DNA from: Tomocerus qinae
Lineage: Eukaryota; Arthropoda; Collembola; Entomobryomorpha; Tomoceridae
Assembly: GCA_020055645.1 (NCBI GenBank)
Contig: CM034546.1
Coordinates: 74,772,001 to 74,836,000 of the forward strand
Direction: 5' to 3'
DNA: 64,000 nucleotides
Part shown: in pieces, positions 22,596 to 33,006 of the stretch
How positions within the stretch are numbered: position 1 is the stretch's first letter
How the letters are laid out: each line of letters begins with the position of its first letter
Notes under the pieces: model-generated
What the model was told of the DNA's origin: nothing
Seen by the model: the letters and a program-made list of their open reading frames with translations, nothing else
The model's database searches: none
Made by a program: the position numbers and the translations under genes

Positions 22596-23460
22596 TATCT
22601 ATGACTGCAGAGAGTACTTCCTTATTCAACCAGAAATGTAACCACCAAGGCAAACAACCAATCTAGAAGAATTACAAGGATTTAGTACATAAAACCTTTT
22701 TAGGATAACATTCCTTGACTCAATGATAAATAAAATCTTTTATAAATCAATTACCTCTATGATGTAGAAAACAGTTTTGCGCATAAAACGAACGCCAGAA
22801 AATGACCAGAAAATTACGTCGAAGAATATTACAATTAATCCTCTCACGCATAAGACCAAACAACAATAACTTAAAAATAAAGCGCATATTTAGTTAACAA
22901 GCTCTTTAGTGAAAATTATCGCATTTGTCATTGACAATTTTCATAAAATTCCACAGAAAGAGGACTGTGCACAGGTTTATGAAAATACATGTAACTCAAT
23001 AATTTACTCAACTCATAATCATGCGATAAACTTTTCGTAGGGAATGGGATTCTTAGAATTTGTCCCGGCTGTAACTTAAGATAAGACAGACTAGCAATTT
23101 CGCTAACTATACATAGGGAACGGAAACGAATTGATTAGCTTATAAAGCCGTACTCACTTGAGAGACACCCAGGACAATGGTTTCTTCTTGATTAGAAATC
23201 ACCACTTTAAACCAAAGCTTAATAACATACTAGAAAAGCAGTAAGATTTCCTTCCTTAAGTTCATAGAGACTTGAATAATTGGTTGGATATCGGCCGAAT
23301 GTGGTGACACCGCCAACATGTGTATGGTATATCCACTTGGTTAAGATAAGTGAATAAATTAATAATTACATATTTATTACAACCATGCTTATACGAAAAG
23401 TCAAACTTTGTTGATACGACGAGCAGCGTCTTAAAATATTGCACTTCGATGACCGAATAA
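22596..23460. other. Element B interior upstream of the antisense gene
   Basis: Contains possible 5' exons of the antisense gene near 22644-22594 and 22783-22754 on the minus strand, each next to GT/AG signals. The rest, up to the minisatellite, holds no recognised sense or antisense frame. An antisense promoter, if present, should lie here. Confidence 0.4.
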
Positions 23461-23994
23461 GACGTGCACCGTCAATAAAGATTGCGAAGACCAGGGCAAC
23501 CGCTCTGTGACTCCGACTAAGACGTGCACCGTCAATAAAGATTGCGAAGACCAGGGCAACCGCTCTGTGACTCCGACTAAGACGTGCACCGTCAATAAAG
23601 ATTGCGAAGACCAGGGCAACCGCTCTGTGACTCCGACTAAGACGTGCACCGTCAATAAAGATTGCGAAGACCAGGGCAACCGCTCTGTGACTCCGACTAA
23701 GACGTGCACCGTCAATAAAGATTGCGAAGACCAGGGCAACCGCTCTGTGACTCTGACTAAGACGTGCACCGTCAATAAAGATTGCGAAGACCAGGGCAAC
23801 CGCTCTGTGACTCCGACTAAGACGTGCACCGTCAATAAAGATTGCGAAGACCAGGGCAACCGCTCTGTGACTCCGACTAAGACGTGCACCGTCAATAAAG
23901 ATTGCGAAGACCAGGGCAACCGCTCTGTGACTCCGACTAAGACGTGCACCGTCAATAAAGATTGCGAAGACCAGAGCAGCCGCTCTGTGAATCC
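23461..23994. repeat. 60-base minisatellite in element B, nine units
   Basis: Nine head-to-tail copies of a 60-base unit beginning gacgtgcaccgtcaataaag. Units 1-8 differ by a single C-to-T at 23754; the ninth diverges in its last ~25 bases. Because 60 is a multiple of 3, frames stay open on both strands through the array, which says nothing about coding. Confidence 0.97.
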
Positions 23995-24904
23995 CGCGAT
24001 ACGCCAAAATAATACAATGCTTGAAACCGATATCTATACATTAAACCAAACTAACTTATTGCTTATTGCTAATTAACCGCCTAGCGGCTTGCAGCCTAAA
24101 AGCACAGCTAAGAAGCTATCGCTTCAGCGCAAATGCTCAACAAACGCTTGGGGAAGCTCTTACAAAGTAACAAAACAAACCGCTTAAACATTTAGCTTTT
24201 AATGAAAAACCTTGAGACTCCTTTCTTTTTTCAGATTCCGGGTACCCGTTCTCCGATATCCACCAAAACATAGAGCAGTTGATAGATAGATATGGCAGCT
24301 TAGATAGTGAAATGAGAAACTACCAACATGAGTCATATTATTATTGTTATGCCTTGCCATGTTATATTCACGAACTCCGATTAATGCACTCTCCTTTATC
24401 TAACTTTCTCTTCAGGCATTCACCTCTTACAACACCTCAAAATATCCGGAGGACGCTAGCCCACAATGGACACTCATCAACTCCATAGCCACCACGATGC
24501 AATACCAGAGGAAGACAGCGTTAATACCACCACCAGAACTGTTATGGATCTAAGATGTTATAATTCGAACATACTTGTAATCTTTATTTCACCCCATTTG
24601 TAAGAATTACCTTCTTTTTACTGTTCATAGTCAAACATGTCAATTAAGTTAGGATTTATATCCGGACACCCGGCCAGGTTTTTGTTCCTTCATCATTTAT
24701 GTTTGTAGATAAGGTTTTCCCTGGACCCATAGCCAGAATTGGGGGTAGTCCGATTTTTGTACTACGTTTACTTTTAACCATTGTTTACCTCAATACTTGT
24801 TACTCTGTTCAATTTATCATCAAGTGGCCTAAGTTAGGGCCCATGGTCATTTCTTTAATCTTAATTTTCCCCTGTAGTTGAAAATTCAGAATAAGAAGGG
24901 GTAG
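23995..24904 (+). other. Element B 3' interior
   Basis: No gag, pol or env frame. A 60-codon hydrophobic frame at 24699-24881 has no family motif. A purine run (aagaagggg, 24893-24901) near the 3' LTR is the likely polypurine tract. Confidence 0.55.
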
Positions 24905-25638
24905 TGTGATGACCATGGGCTGAATAAGCAATTAGTCATTATCACATTACTTAGAAATAATTATTGTTAGAAAATAACAATTATGTGAAACACACACATG
25001 ACACATCAGGATATTGCGGTACCCACATCCTATAGAATAAACAGGACGGGCGCTGGCCGGAGATGGTTAAAGCAAGACAGCCAATGAGAAAAGGGTACAA
25101 ACATCTAGAAAAGGCGTCGGCTACGGGTATATAAGGGGCCCGTCATAAGAAGAACAACGACAGAGGACTGACGACAGAGAACAGAGAAGAGGGACACTGA
25201 GAGACGACAACGACAAGACACCCGATACAGGGCACGAGAGAACAGGAGACTAGGCACTCGAGACACACAATAATCCAGACACGGGGCGACAAGAGAACCA
25301 GCGAACACATCAGGGATAACGGAGGACCAGCGGAGAACCAGCAAGAAGATAACGGAGAGCCACGACAGACAACGGAGAACCAAGGAGGAACAACCAGTAA
25401 AACTGACCTGATAGGCAGTCGGTCGGGAGCGGAGCCAGAGGAATCAAGTTGGGACTACGAAACGCACAACACAAACAATCACATTCTAAACTCTAAAAGC
25501 AATAAAGATTAAAACTCCACAAAATAACATCCAAAATTCATTCTCATTAAAAACACATAGACACCGAACAGAAGAGGCAGAATCTACCTTCGGTCAAAAA
25601 GAATATATTTTAAAGGCCAATTAAGACCGACCCTCACA
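24905..25638 (+). repeat. 3' LTR of element B
   Basis: 734 bases, the same as the 5' LTR by eye, followed by the ATAT duplication. Confidence 0.95.
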
Positions 25639-25642
25639 ATAT

Positions 25643-26333
25643 TATGTATTTGTAGATACATACTTCACTACGTATGTTATTATCTTACAATTTTATCAAT
25701 GTAGGAATACCTTTTCTTTTCCTTTTGTCAACAGTGTCAATCACAGCACTGCCTATTTCCCATGCTCAATCTTGTAAGTACGGGGTATACCCCTAATCGC
25801 ACATGCAAGGTATAAAAATGAGTTAGAATGGGACGCTATGCGTGCAAATACCTTGTTGTGTTTAATTGCACTCCTTTGCTGTTTCTTCTCATACATGATG
25901 AGGCTATGCCAATTTCCCATGATATAATTACAATGACATAGATGTCCATTGAAAATATTTTAATTGAACAATTATTTAGGTTCTCAGTTCTTTGCAGCAA
26001 TTTTCGCTACAAGAGTGCTAATCCTCTTTCCATTTGATTAAACACACGAAATAAGCATTTGAGCCAATTAAAACGTTTAAAAAGCTGTCAGAAATTTTAA
26101 TTAGCTTAATAAGTAATCTCTATTATGCAATCGTATTTAATTTAGTATTTTAGTATTGGTAGTAATATGAGCAGAACTTAGTAGATCATAAAATAATTCA
26201 GTATATGAACTGACATCAGCTATCCTGGAGACTATGTTATTGTGATTGTTTGTGAAGTGGCAAAGTTAGATATAATTTCCAATGTTCAAGAATTCAACCA
26301 TCACCAATTATATTAAAAATAGAAAAAATAAAT
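25643..26333. other. Stretch without a recognised gene
   Basis: Intergenic, AT-rich. A ggggtatacccc palindrome lies near 25784. Nothing else was identified before the CUB gene. Confidence 0.5.
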
Positions 26334-27526
26334 ATGAAACAGATTGTTGCATTTTTACTGTTCTCATTTTTCCCAAAATTATTCCCTGGTAAGTACTATT
26401 ATTCACATTTTTATGGATCGGTATGCTATTTTAAACCAAATCTGGATTGATTAGTGAATGGTGGAGTATATTTAAATTAATAATGTGCCTATGCAATAAA
26501 AATATTTCCAGGTGAAACCTTTTGTGGAAAAAATTACTTACATTTTTCAAGCAATATATACAGTATTAAAAGCGACATTGAATTGTACTTGGGCAACATC
26601 ATAACAGAAATTCCACAGCAGAATAAAGGTGAGGAATGTGTTTAAATTTATACTCGAAAAACCCCGGAACTAACTTTTGCATTGCAGGTTATAGGATAAA
26701 ACTTAATTATATTGTTATTGCCAGAACATGTCTTAATTTTCTAACTATGAAATTTGAAACATTCAAAGTAACCTGTTTATAGCGTATGGAATACCTACAT
26801 TAAAAAGTTTCATTACTCGGTATTTTTTGAATTGAATGCCAGCCTTGGATTAAAATCAACATAATCTGATCTGATCTCAGAGTTTGTCCCATTGAAAACA
26901 TCCAGCTACCCTAATTCCCTTACTGCCTGTCACAATAAAAATATTGTTTTAGAAATCTTTACTTTAACTTTATCAGATATTTCAATAATTAAATTGTTAT
27001 AACTGAACAATTAAATTAAAATGTCCTATTTATTTTGACTGACAATGGTTTTTAATTGGTTTACTCTAAGTATGTACATCACTGGATTTTATTTTATGCC
27101 AATTTTAACCAATAATCTTTCTTTAATTCCGAGTTTACAGAGAGGAACAGTAGTACTCAACTACAAATTATTAAATCTGGGGGCGAAGATTCCGAATTCA
27201 ATATGCCAAGCAATACAATGTGTGCAACTGTGGTATTCAGAAATTATTCTGCATCTTACTTCGGTTGGAGTGTAGAGCAATTAAATACCTGCGGACCTTC
27301 AGAGAAAACTAAATGTGGTAACATAATTGAAAGGGACATGACGACGTGGATTGTAATAGAAGACTGTTTTAATTACATGTGCACAAAAGACGGCTGTACT
27401 GCCAAATTTATTGTGAAAAAATCCTACGCAAATCATCAATTTATTGTTTGGTCTGTTCTGTTAATAATGTTTATCTTAGTTGCAGCATTGAAGAAAAATG
27501 GAAAATTAGATGTCTATGATTACTAA
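26334..27526 (+). CDS. Single-CUB-domain type I membrane protein, four exons
   Basis: Exons 26334-26388, 26512-26628, 26688-26767 and 27143-27526 give 211 residues. The N-terminus is a signal peptide (M-K-Q-I-V-A-F-L-L-F-S-F-F). Residues ~23-134 resemble one CUB domain: C23-G at the start, C72 in I-A-R-T-C, C111 in M-C-A-T-V-V-F, then the family's closing pattern F-R-N-Y-S-A-S-Y-F-G-W-S-V-E and C134. A short Cys-containing stalk follows, then a membrane helix at about 184-200 and an 11-residue basic/acidic tail. It is likely an extracellular binding or adhesion protein anchored at the cell surface. The last acceptor is cagag|AGG at 27142; using the cag two bases earlier would break the frame, so that join is the least certain. 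CUB assignment is by pattern. Confidence 0.68.
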
Positions 27527-28085
27527 TTAATACGGTCAAAGTTAAAATTATAATGATTGAAATCATTATGAACAAAAAGTAGATTAGCATTAAGTGAGGG
27601 CCTTCTGTTTCCAAGTCATGTGTAAAAATACTGTTGTGGATCTAATGAGCTCCATGATGTCATTATCGATGAACTTTAAAGGAGTCAAGTATATTTGAAA
27701 CTACAAAGTGAAAAATGTCCATTCATGTGTTGTGGACTAGAGTAAATTCGTAAAATTAGATATTTATGACCCTAAACAAAATTGCATAACCACATTGTAA
27801 ATGTTGAATGGGTGACGGTGAAAAAATAATCATACTTTGTAATACTTAATACTACTACAGTACTTATTGTAGCTCTCTGCAGCTATGTTGCCGCAAAAAA
27901 TTAAATAAGCCCTTTTGTGTGGGTGTTCGATGTTCTTGGCCTTTAACGGATTAATGCATAAAAAATAAAAATATTAACTTTCCAAATAACGTTTATTATT
28001 TTATTGCGTATTTGTTTCCGTATCATTTTAGATCGACGAATACCGACATAGATTGGCCCCACTGAAATAATAATTTATTAATGCT
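27527..28085. other. Intergenic stretch between convergent genes
   Basis: 3' flank of the CUB gene (plus) and of the cystine-knot gene (minus). AT-rich, several AATAAA-like runs, no frame of note. Confidence 0.55.
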
Positions 28086-29486
28086 TCAGTAGCCACATGC
28101 TGTACTTCCAGACGAAAACCCATTAACCCTCCTATAACGACAAATTAAGTTACCGCAGCATTGCTTTGAATTAGTACAGCCCCAACCAGGTGCACGGCAA
28201 TCCTGAAACGAATAGAATGTTTAAATGACAACCGTTAATAGTTTGGTATTTATTTCAATAAATATAGCAAAGATTTTTTTATTTGCGAATATTTTCAATA
28301 GAAAAGTATCGATTTAGTAACGAAGTATACCATTTCAAACGGTAAGGCATAAATGTTTAAAATTTCATTGAAAGTCGCCATTGAAGGAAAACATGGGTTT
28401 TTTTTGCATGGTTATGTAGACCCATTTAGTTAACCAATACATAGCAATTTGCTATGTCACTCACTTGGGTTCATTTTGTCAAAAATGTGTCCAAAGCTTT
28501 TGGTCAAAAATGTGTCCTAAATGGACTAAAAGTCACAAATTATCGCACGGAGGGCAACATTTTGTAGTATTTCAAAAAAATCATTTTCTTTGATTTCAAG
28601 GATCATTTGCTCTCAATCCGCAATGCCCACCCTCAATACAGCCTTGCGGTCAGTTGCGGTAGACTTCCCAATCTTATCCTATAAAGGCAAAGTGTACTCT
28701 GTGCACCAAATCGACTTACCTTCGACGGCGGCGTGTATGGCTTTGGCCTTGGCCAAAACAAATGCCAAGTTCTTTCAATAGATCGAACCTCTTTAGACGT
28801 TTCCACGGACGCTGCATACACCATTTCTTCATCGGGAAGAGGTTTAGGTTCTCGCTTAGTTCGACGTTGAAGCAATTTCGGTTGCGGGTATTCATTCTCT
28901 GATTTCTCTAAGGCGTGTCCTATGAAAATACATATTATAATATTATTAAATTAGTAATAAAACGACAGAAAAAAGTATCCATAGTATATTCTTTTAATTT
29001 CGCTCTTAAATGAAAAAGGTTTTCAAAAACTTTTTATTGGTCAAAAAATCAGTCAATTTATGCCTATATATTAAGGGAATCAGCGTTATTTATAATTAAT
29101 GGAATCTCTGTATTCGATTGTGTCATGTCTTTGCCAAAATACCACAACATTAGTGAAAACATTTATAAAGTTATTCACACAAAGATTTCCAAATCACACT
29201 TTTTACTATATATGTGGCCATCTCAATGGAAGCAGAATTCCTAACTAATTACCATTTAAAACAAATAATTGATTTCTCGACTCTTCCCCCTTTCCCTTTC
29301 CTCTTAATGTGATACTTGTTACCCTTGTGCCTAGTTCTTTATAATGGGTTTCACCTATACCAACCAAACTAATTGCCCTAACCTTATTACAGAATGTTTC
29401 TAGAATTAATTACCACAAATATCAGAAATAATCAGAAGTGCCAAAGCAATCAGAGTATATTTAGCTTTTATTACTGGCTTCAACAT
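28086..29486 (-). CDS. Inhibitor-cystine-knot (knottin) prepropeptide, three exons
   Basis: Exons 29486-29414, 28919-28720 and 28202-28086 give 129 residues with phases 1 and 0 that fit exactly. Exon 1 encodes a clear signal peptide (hydrophobic core T-L-I-A-L-A-L-L-I-I-S). Exon 2 encodes an acidic/basic propeptide with a furin-like R43-R-T-K-R47 site. Exon 3 is the whole mature domain with six cysteines at 93, 100, 106, 107, 112 and 127, spacing C-x6-C-x5-CC-x4-C-x14-C, the classic inhibitor cystine knot. Such secreted peptides act as ion-channel ligands, protease inhibitors or antimicrobials; which applies cannot be told. One peptide exon per propeptide and a dedicated third exon are typical of arthropod knottins. 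Every exon is short and easily missed by ORF scans. Confidence 0.85.
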
Positions 29487-29695
29487 TTTTAAATGTGTTG
29501 CCAGTTTTGGCAATAGACACTTTGGTTGAGATAAACTGGCTATTAACAAACAGAAAGTCACACTGATATTTTTTATAATAACTATCGGCTTTTATAGCAA
29601 AATCAGACAAAGGAATTAATTTCTCAGCTTTCAAAAAAATGACACAATACACCCTCAATGCCACAAAAAGTATTACAATTACAATAATGTCAGAA

Positions 29696-29821
29696 CTAGC
29701 TTTCTTTCAGAAATATAACTTTTAACATTATTTGCTGTGACGCAATGTGGCTTTCTAAATCTTTAGCCTCCAAAATAGGTGCGAATAACAATCCAATGAA
29801 AAATATGAGATGAGCAAACAT
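29696..29821 (-). CDS. Possible small secreted protein or signal-peptide exon
   Basis: A 41-codon frame starts with ATG at 29821 and begins with a convincing signal peptide (F-A-H-L-I-F-F-I-G-L-L-F-A-P). A possible donor (AAA|gttata) near its end could join it to a minus-strand frame at about 29622-29461 that reads like a real protein (Y-Y-K-K-Y-Q-C-D-F-L-F-V-N). That second frame overlaps the first exon of the cystine-knot gene by ~25 bases. It could be a separate small gene, an upstream exon, or chance. Confidence 0.3.
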   Translation of the reverse strand: MFAHLIFFIGLLFAPILEAKDLESHIASQQIMLKVIFLKES

Positions 29822-30084
29822 TACGTAGTTTCATTTCATGATAAAATTGGAATATCAAGGTCACGGTATCATTATTCATTATGAACTTTAATAAAACAAA
29901 ATTTCTACCCAGCATTATATACGAGCTTTGATGTATTTACAAAACTTAAGAACATTTAATGTTTTAACGGTCTTAACTTACAAATTACGATACAAATGAC
30001 GAGACGATATTTTTATAGTAAACTAAAAGAAGAAAACATGTCAGTTGTTGTAACATTTGGTTTACATTGGTTGGCTCTGGCATA

Positions 30085-32041
30085 TTATACAATTGAAAGG
30101 GGTTGAAATTGAAGAATAATTACTGCATAAGTCAAGATTAAAGACAATATCTATGAAAATAAAATGAGATTAATTTCCAAATTATATTTAAAATAGTATA
30201 ATTACGCTTTAAAATAGTATATTTTGTCACTTGGGCATATAAACTCACATTTCCCAACAGACCATAAGTAATGACGAAGGAATACCCAGAAATGCCTATT
30301 TGGTTGGTTTGCACTTCTTGCATAATTAGTGTCACCTTTTCCAACATTTTGTAGTTGCTAGACTCACTAGTTGACTCGCATAATTTGCGATATTGTTTGC
30401 AAAATGAGTAAGTCTGCAAATAATAAGTAGAATTAATGTAAATATTAAATTCTTTAAAGATTAAATTATGCAAAAGTTAATAACAAATTATGAATACCAA
30501 ATTGTGAAAATCTGCAGCAACAATTAAGTTAAGGCAGTACATGAAAACATATAAACTCATTATGAAACGTTTGTAGCCGGACTGAATAGCAAAACTGTAA
30601 ATGATGTAAGGATAGTACGGAGTCGAGCAAAATACAACTGCAAAAGTAATCCAGCTGAAAAGTTTGTTTACGGCATCTACCAGAGAGCAAATGTGAGAAA
30701 ATGCTTGAATTATCTATTATATACAAATAGACATTAAAATCAATCCAATGCATAAAGTATCATAACTTGATATTAATTCTATTAAAATATGTACTACAAT
30801 TATAATTAAGTATAAATATGATGGCATTAAAAGTTAGAAATCAGACGCTATTATATGTTATCATTGGGTATACTTTTTCTTTTTCAGGCGCAGTACAATT
30901 GAATCGATTATTAATTTCTTCAATGAGTGATGAAAGAATTGCCCTTAACATAAACGAGGAGCTCAGTAGTAATACTTGCCCAAAATGATCAACTAATGAA
31001 AAAAACGTATTACTCGCGAGATAAACTATTCCACGTAATGCGTCCGAATTTATTATTTGGACGGGACACTCCTTAAGTAAATAGAATTTGAAATCATTCA
31101 ATATGAAAATTGTTAGGTAAAATATTTTCTATTAATTTTAATAATTGCATAGTACCTGATCCAAATGTTTAGCTCTTAATATTGCGTGTCCCATTAAATA
31201 TTTAAGAGAAGGTTCTGGTACAAGGATATCGTCGCTAAAGTATTCAACCACGGTCCAAAGTAGAAAACTCAAAATGATAATATGGACTTTTGCTCTCACC
31301 TTTTAAAATTTTAAAAATAACATACAAAATAAAATACTTTTACATAACGTTATTACTAATTATAAATACCTTTACACTTGATATTTAAAAGACATTGGCG
31401 GAATCTTTTTTTCATATACTTTTTTGAAATAGGTTGATAGCTAATGAACAAATTGAAATGTCCACTAAAATTGTAAATTGCATCTTATGAAATTGACTGA
31501 AACGTACCACAAGATTATTGCTAGTAAATTTAACTGGAAATGTTGCAACGAATAAAAATGTTCTCTCTAATTCCCTCATTAAAGCATCGACTTCTTTCTT
31601 TTTAATCCAGAAGGTTGCAATTGTTAGGAAGGTACCTATATTATACGATGCAGTAATGAAGGTGTAAACAAATTGGTGGACAACACTGCTAAATTCCTTT
31701 GGGGCACAAACGCGATGATAAATAAGTTGAATCGTGGTAAAAATATGCACAGCACCAACTAAGATCTGTTAAAAAATACCAAATACAAAAAAAATTAAAT
31801 GAAAATGATTATTTAAAGCACCAAAAGTTAATTATATAAGTTTAACGTTTTTTCGTTATGGCCAAACCTGTTGCATAAAACGTGTAGATCGATTCCAATT
31901 TTGCAAAATTGTGCTCGAGTCCGAATGAACTGGAATAATACATAAGTAGTGGCTTAACCGAAACAAATATTGCAAAACTATTACGGAAGTATCCTTAAAA
32001 GTGCCTAAATTTTTTGTCACAAAAGATTTCCGACTCTTCAT
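30085..32041 (-). CDS. Gustatory receptor-like seven-transmembrane chemoreceptor, seven exons
   Basis: Exons 32041-31868, 31765-31508, 31299-31156, 31071-30874, 30713-30498, 30413-30249 and 30150-30085 give 406 residues, and every intron is phase 0. Several hydrophobic helices are visible (for example F-V-Y-T-F-I-T-A-S-Y, V-H-I-I-I-L-S-F-L-L-W, W-I-T-F-A-V-V-F-C, F-I-M-S-L-Y-V-F-M-Y). The last two exons carry the conserved C-terminal part: G-I-S-G-Y-S-F-V-I-T-Y-G-L-L-G-N, then I-L-T-Y-A-V-I-I-L-Q-F-Q, which matches the insect GR signature TYhhhhhQF. The length fits the family (~400). It would be a ligand-gated cation channel in the membrane of chemosensory neurons. Exon 4-5 joining was chosen for phase and for the conserved helix around L-V-D-A-V-N-K-L-F-S; a downstream acceptor is possible. 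The gene appears complete. Confidence 0.87.
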
Positions 32042-33006
32042 AATAAAGCTAAATGCTCCTAACTCGAACTGTTCGTTTCAACACTACTCCGGTTTGACTA
32101 GCTTCGGTGGAATGATAGTAGAAAGGTGTTTACGCAACACCATACTTATAATTGTAATGTAATGAATGAAGTGCATAATGAAGTGCACAATATTGCCATA
32201 TTGTGTCACTTATTTATTTGCTTTACATAATACTAATTAAAATTTTGGTATTTGTATAGGTAAATGTAATAATATATTCTGAAAACATAATACCTGTAAA
32301 TATTAATCCATAATAATATCTTGGTACTAATATTATAATACTAAAATTTTTAGTTTTGATTAATGGTCCCTTTCATTTCCTAGGAATACCTATAATATAA
32401 TAGCTACGTTACCACAAGATAATAATAGAATAGAAGAGATAGAAAATATATCAATAATATAGCACATATTCAAACTTCTAGTAAATTGAGGTTGATAATG
32501 ACAGCCTTTCTTGTATATAACATAACAGTCGTCTGACTGAAGTTAATGAGTTTTGATATGACATTATAATATTGTACAACATTCGCTGTCATAAACATGC
32601 ATTCTATGCAGTACAAATTATTGTTAATGTCTTCTGTATTTCAAGAAATGATTATTTTTATTCGATCCAAAACTAAAATCCTTATGTATTAAATTAGGTA
32701 AACTCACTAGTAATAGTAGTAATACTAAGTATTACGACTAAACAATTTATAATGCCTTCAAAATATCAATTTTGTATTTTTTCTGTAACCATTTAATTGT
32801 AGTTTGAAAATAGTTATATTTACGATTCAACTCACTAGGTTAATAAAAATTGAAACAAATTAGTAAATATTTCAATTAATAACGCTACAAAATACTAGAA
32901 TTCAATCCTTGTCAGTCATCAAATGTCTTAGAAAAATTTTAATTATACGTTATTCATAACTAACCAGCTAATCAAATGGCATGCAGTCTTATCCTTATCT
33001 GACAAT
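32042..33006. other. Intergenic stretch, no gene seen
   Basis: Very AT-rich with only short frames; upstream region of the gustatory receptor and 3' flank of the YTH gene. Confidence 0.55.

Larger units (their letters stand above)
19453..25638 (+). mobile_element. LTR retrotransposon B (non-autonomous, carrying an antisense gene)
   Basis: 6186 bases. Two direct 734-base LTRs (19453-20186, 24905-25638) start TGTGATGACC and end GACCCTCACA; by eye they are identical. The 4-base target duplication is ATAT (19449-19452, 25639-25642). A TGG-starting primer-binding site follows the left LTR at once, and a short purine run precedes the right LTR. A TATA box and AATAAA lie in order in the LTR on the plus strand, so plus is sense. 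No gag or pol frame exists on the sense strand. The interior carries a 1.95-kb antisense gene and a 60-base minisatellite. Identical LTRs show that it moved recently, using enzymes supplied elsewhere. Confidence 0.93.

Noticed and set aside
23366..24076. Long repetitive frames on both strands across the 60-base array (up to ~210 codons)
   Set aside because: The unit length is a multiple of three, so any stop-free frame stays open automatically; no start, domain or splice support.
24699..24881. Hydrophobic 60-codon frame before the 3' LTR of element B, considered as an env remnant
   Set aside because: No signal peptide, no cleavage site, no family motif, too short.
19653..25383. 92-codon minus-strand frame present in both LTRs of element B
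   Set aside because: Lies in a purine-rich LTR tract downstream of the sense TATA box, low complexity, duplicated only because the LTRs are.
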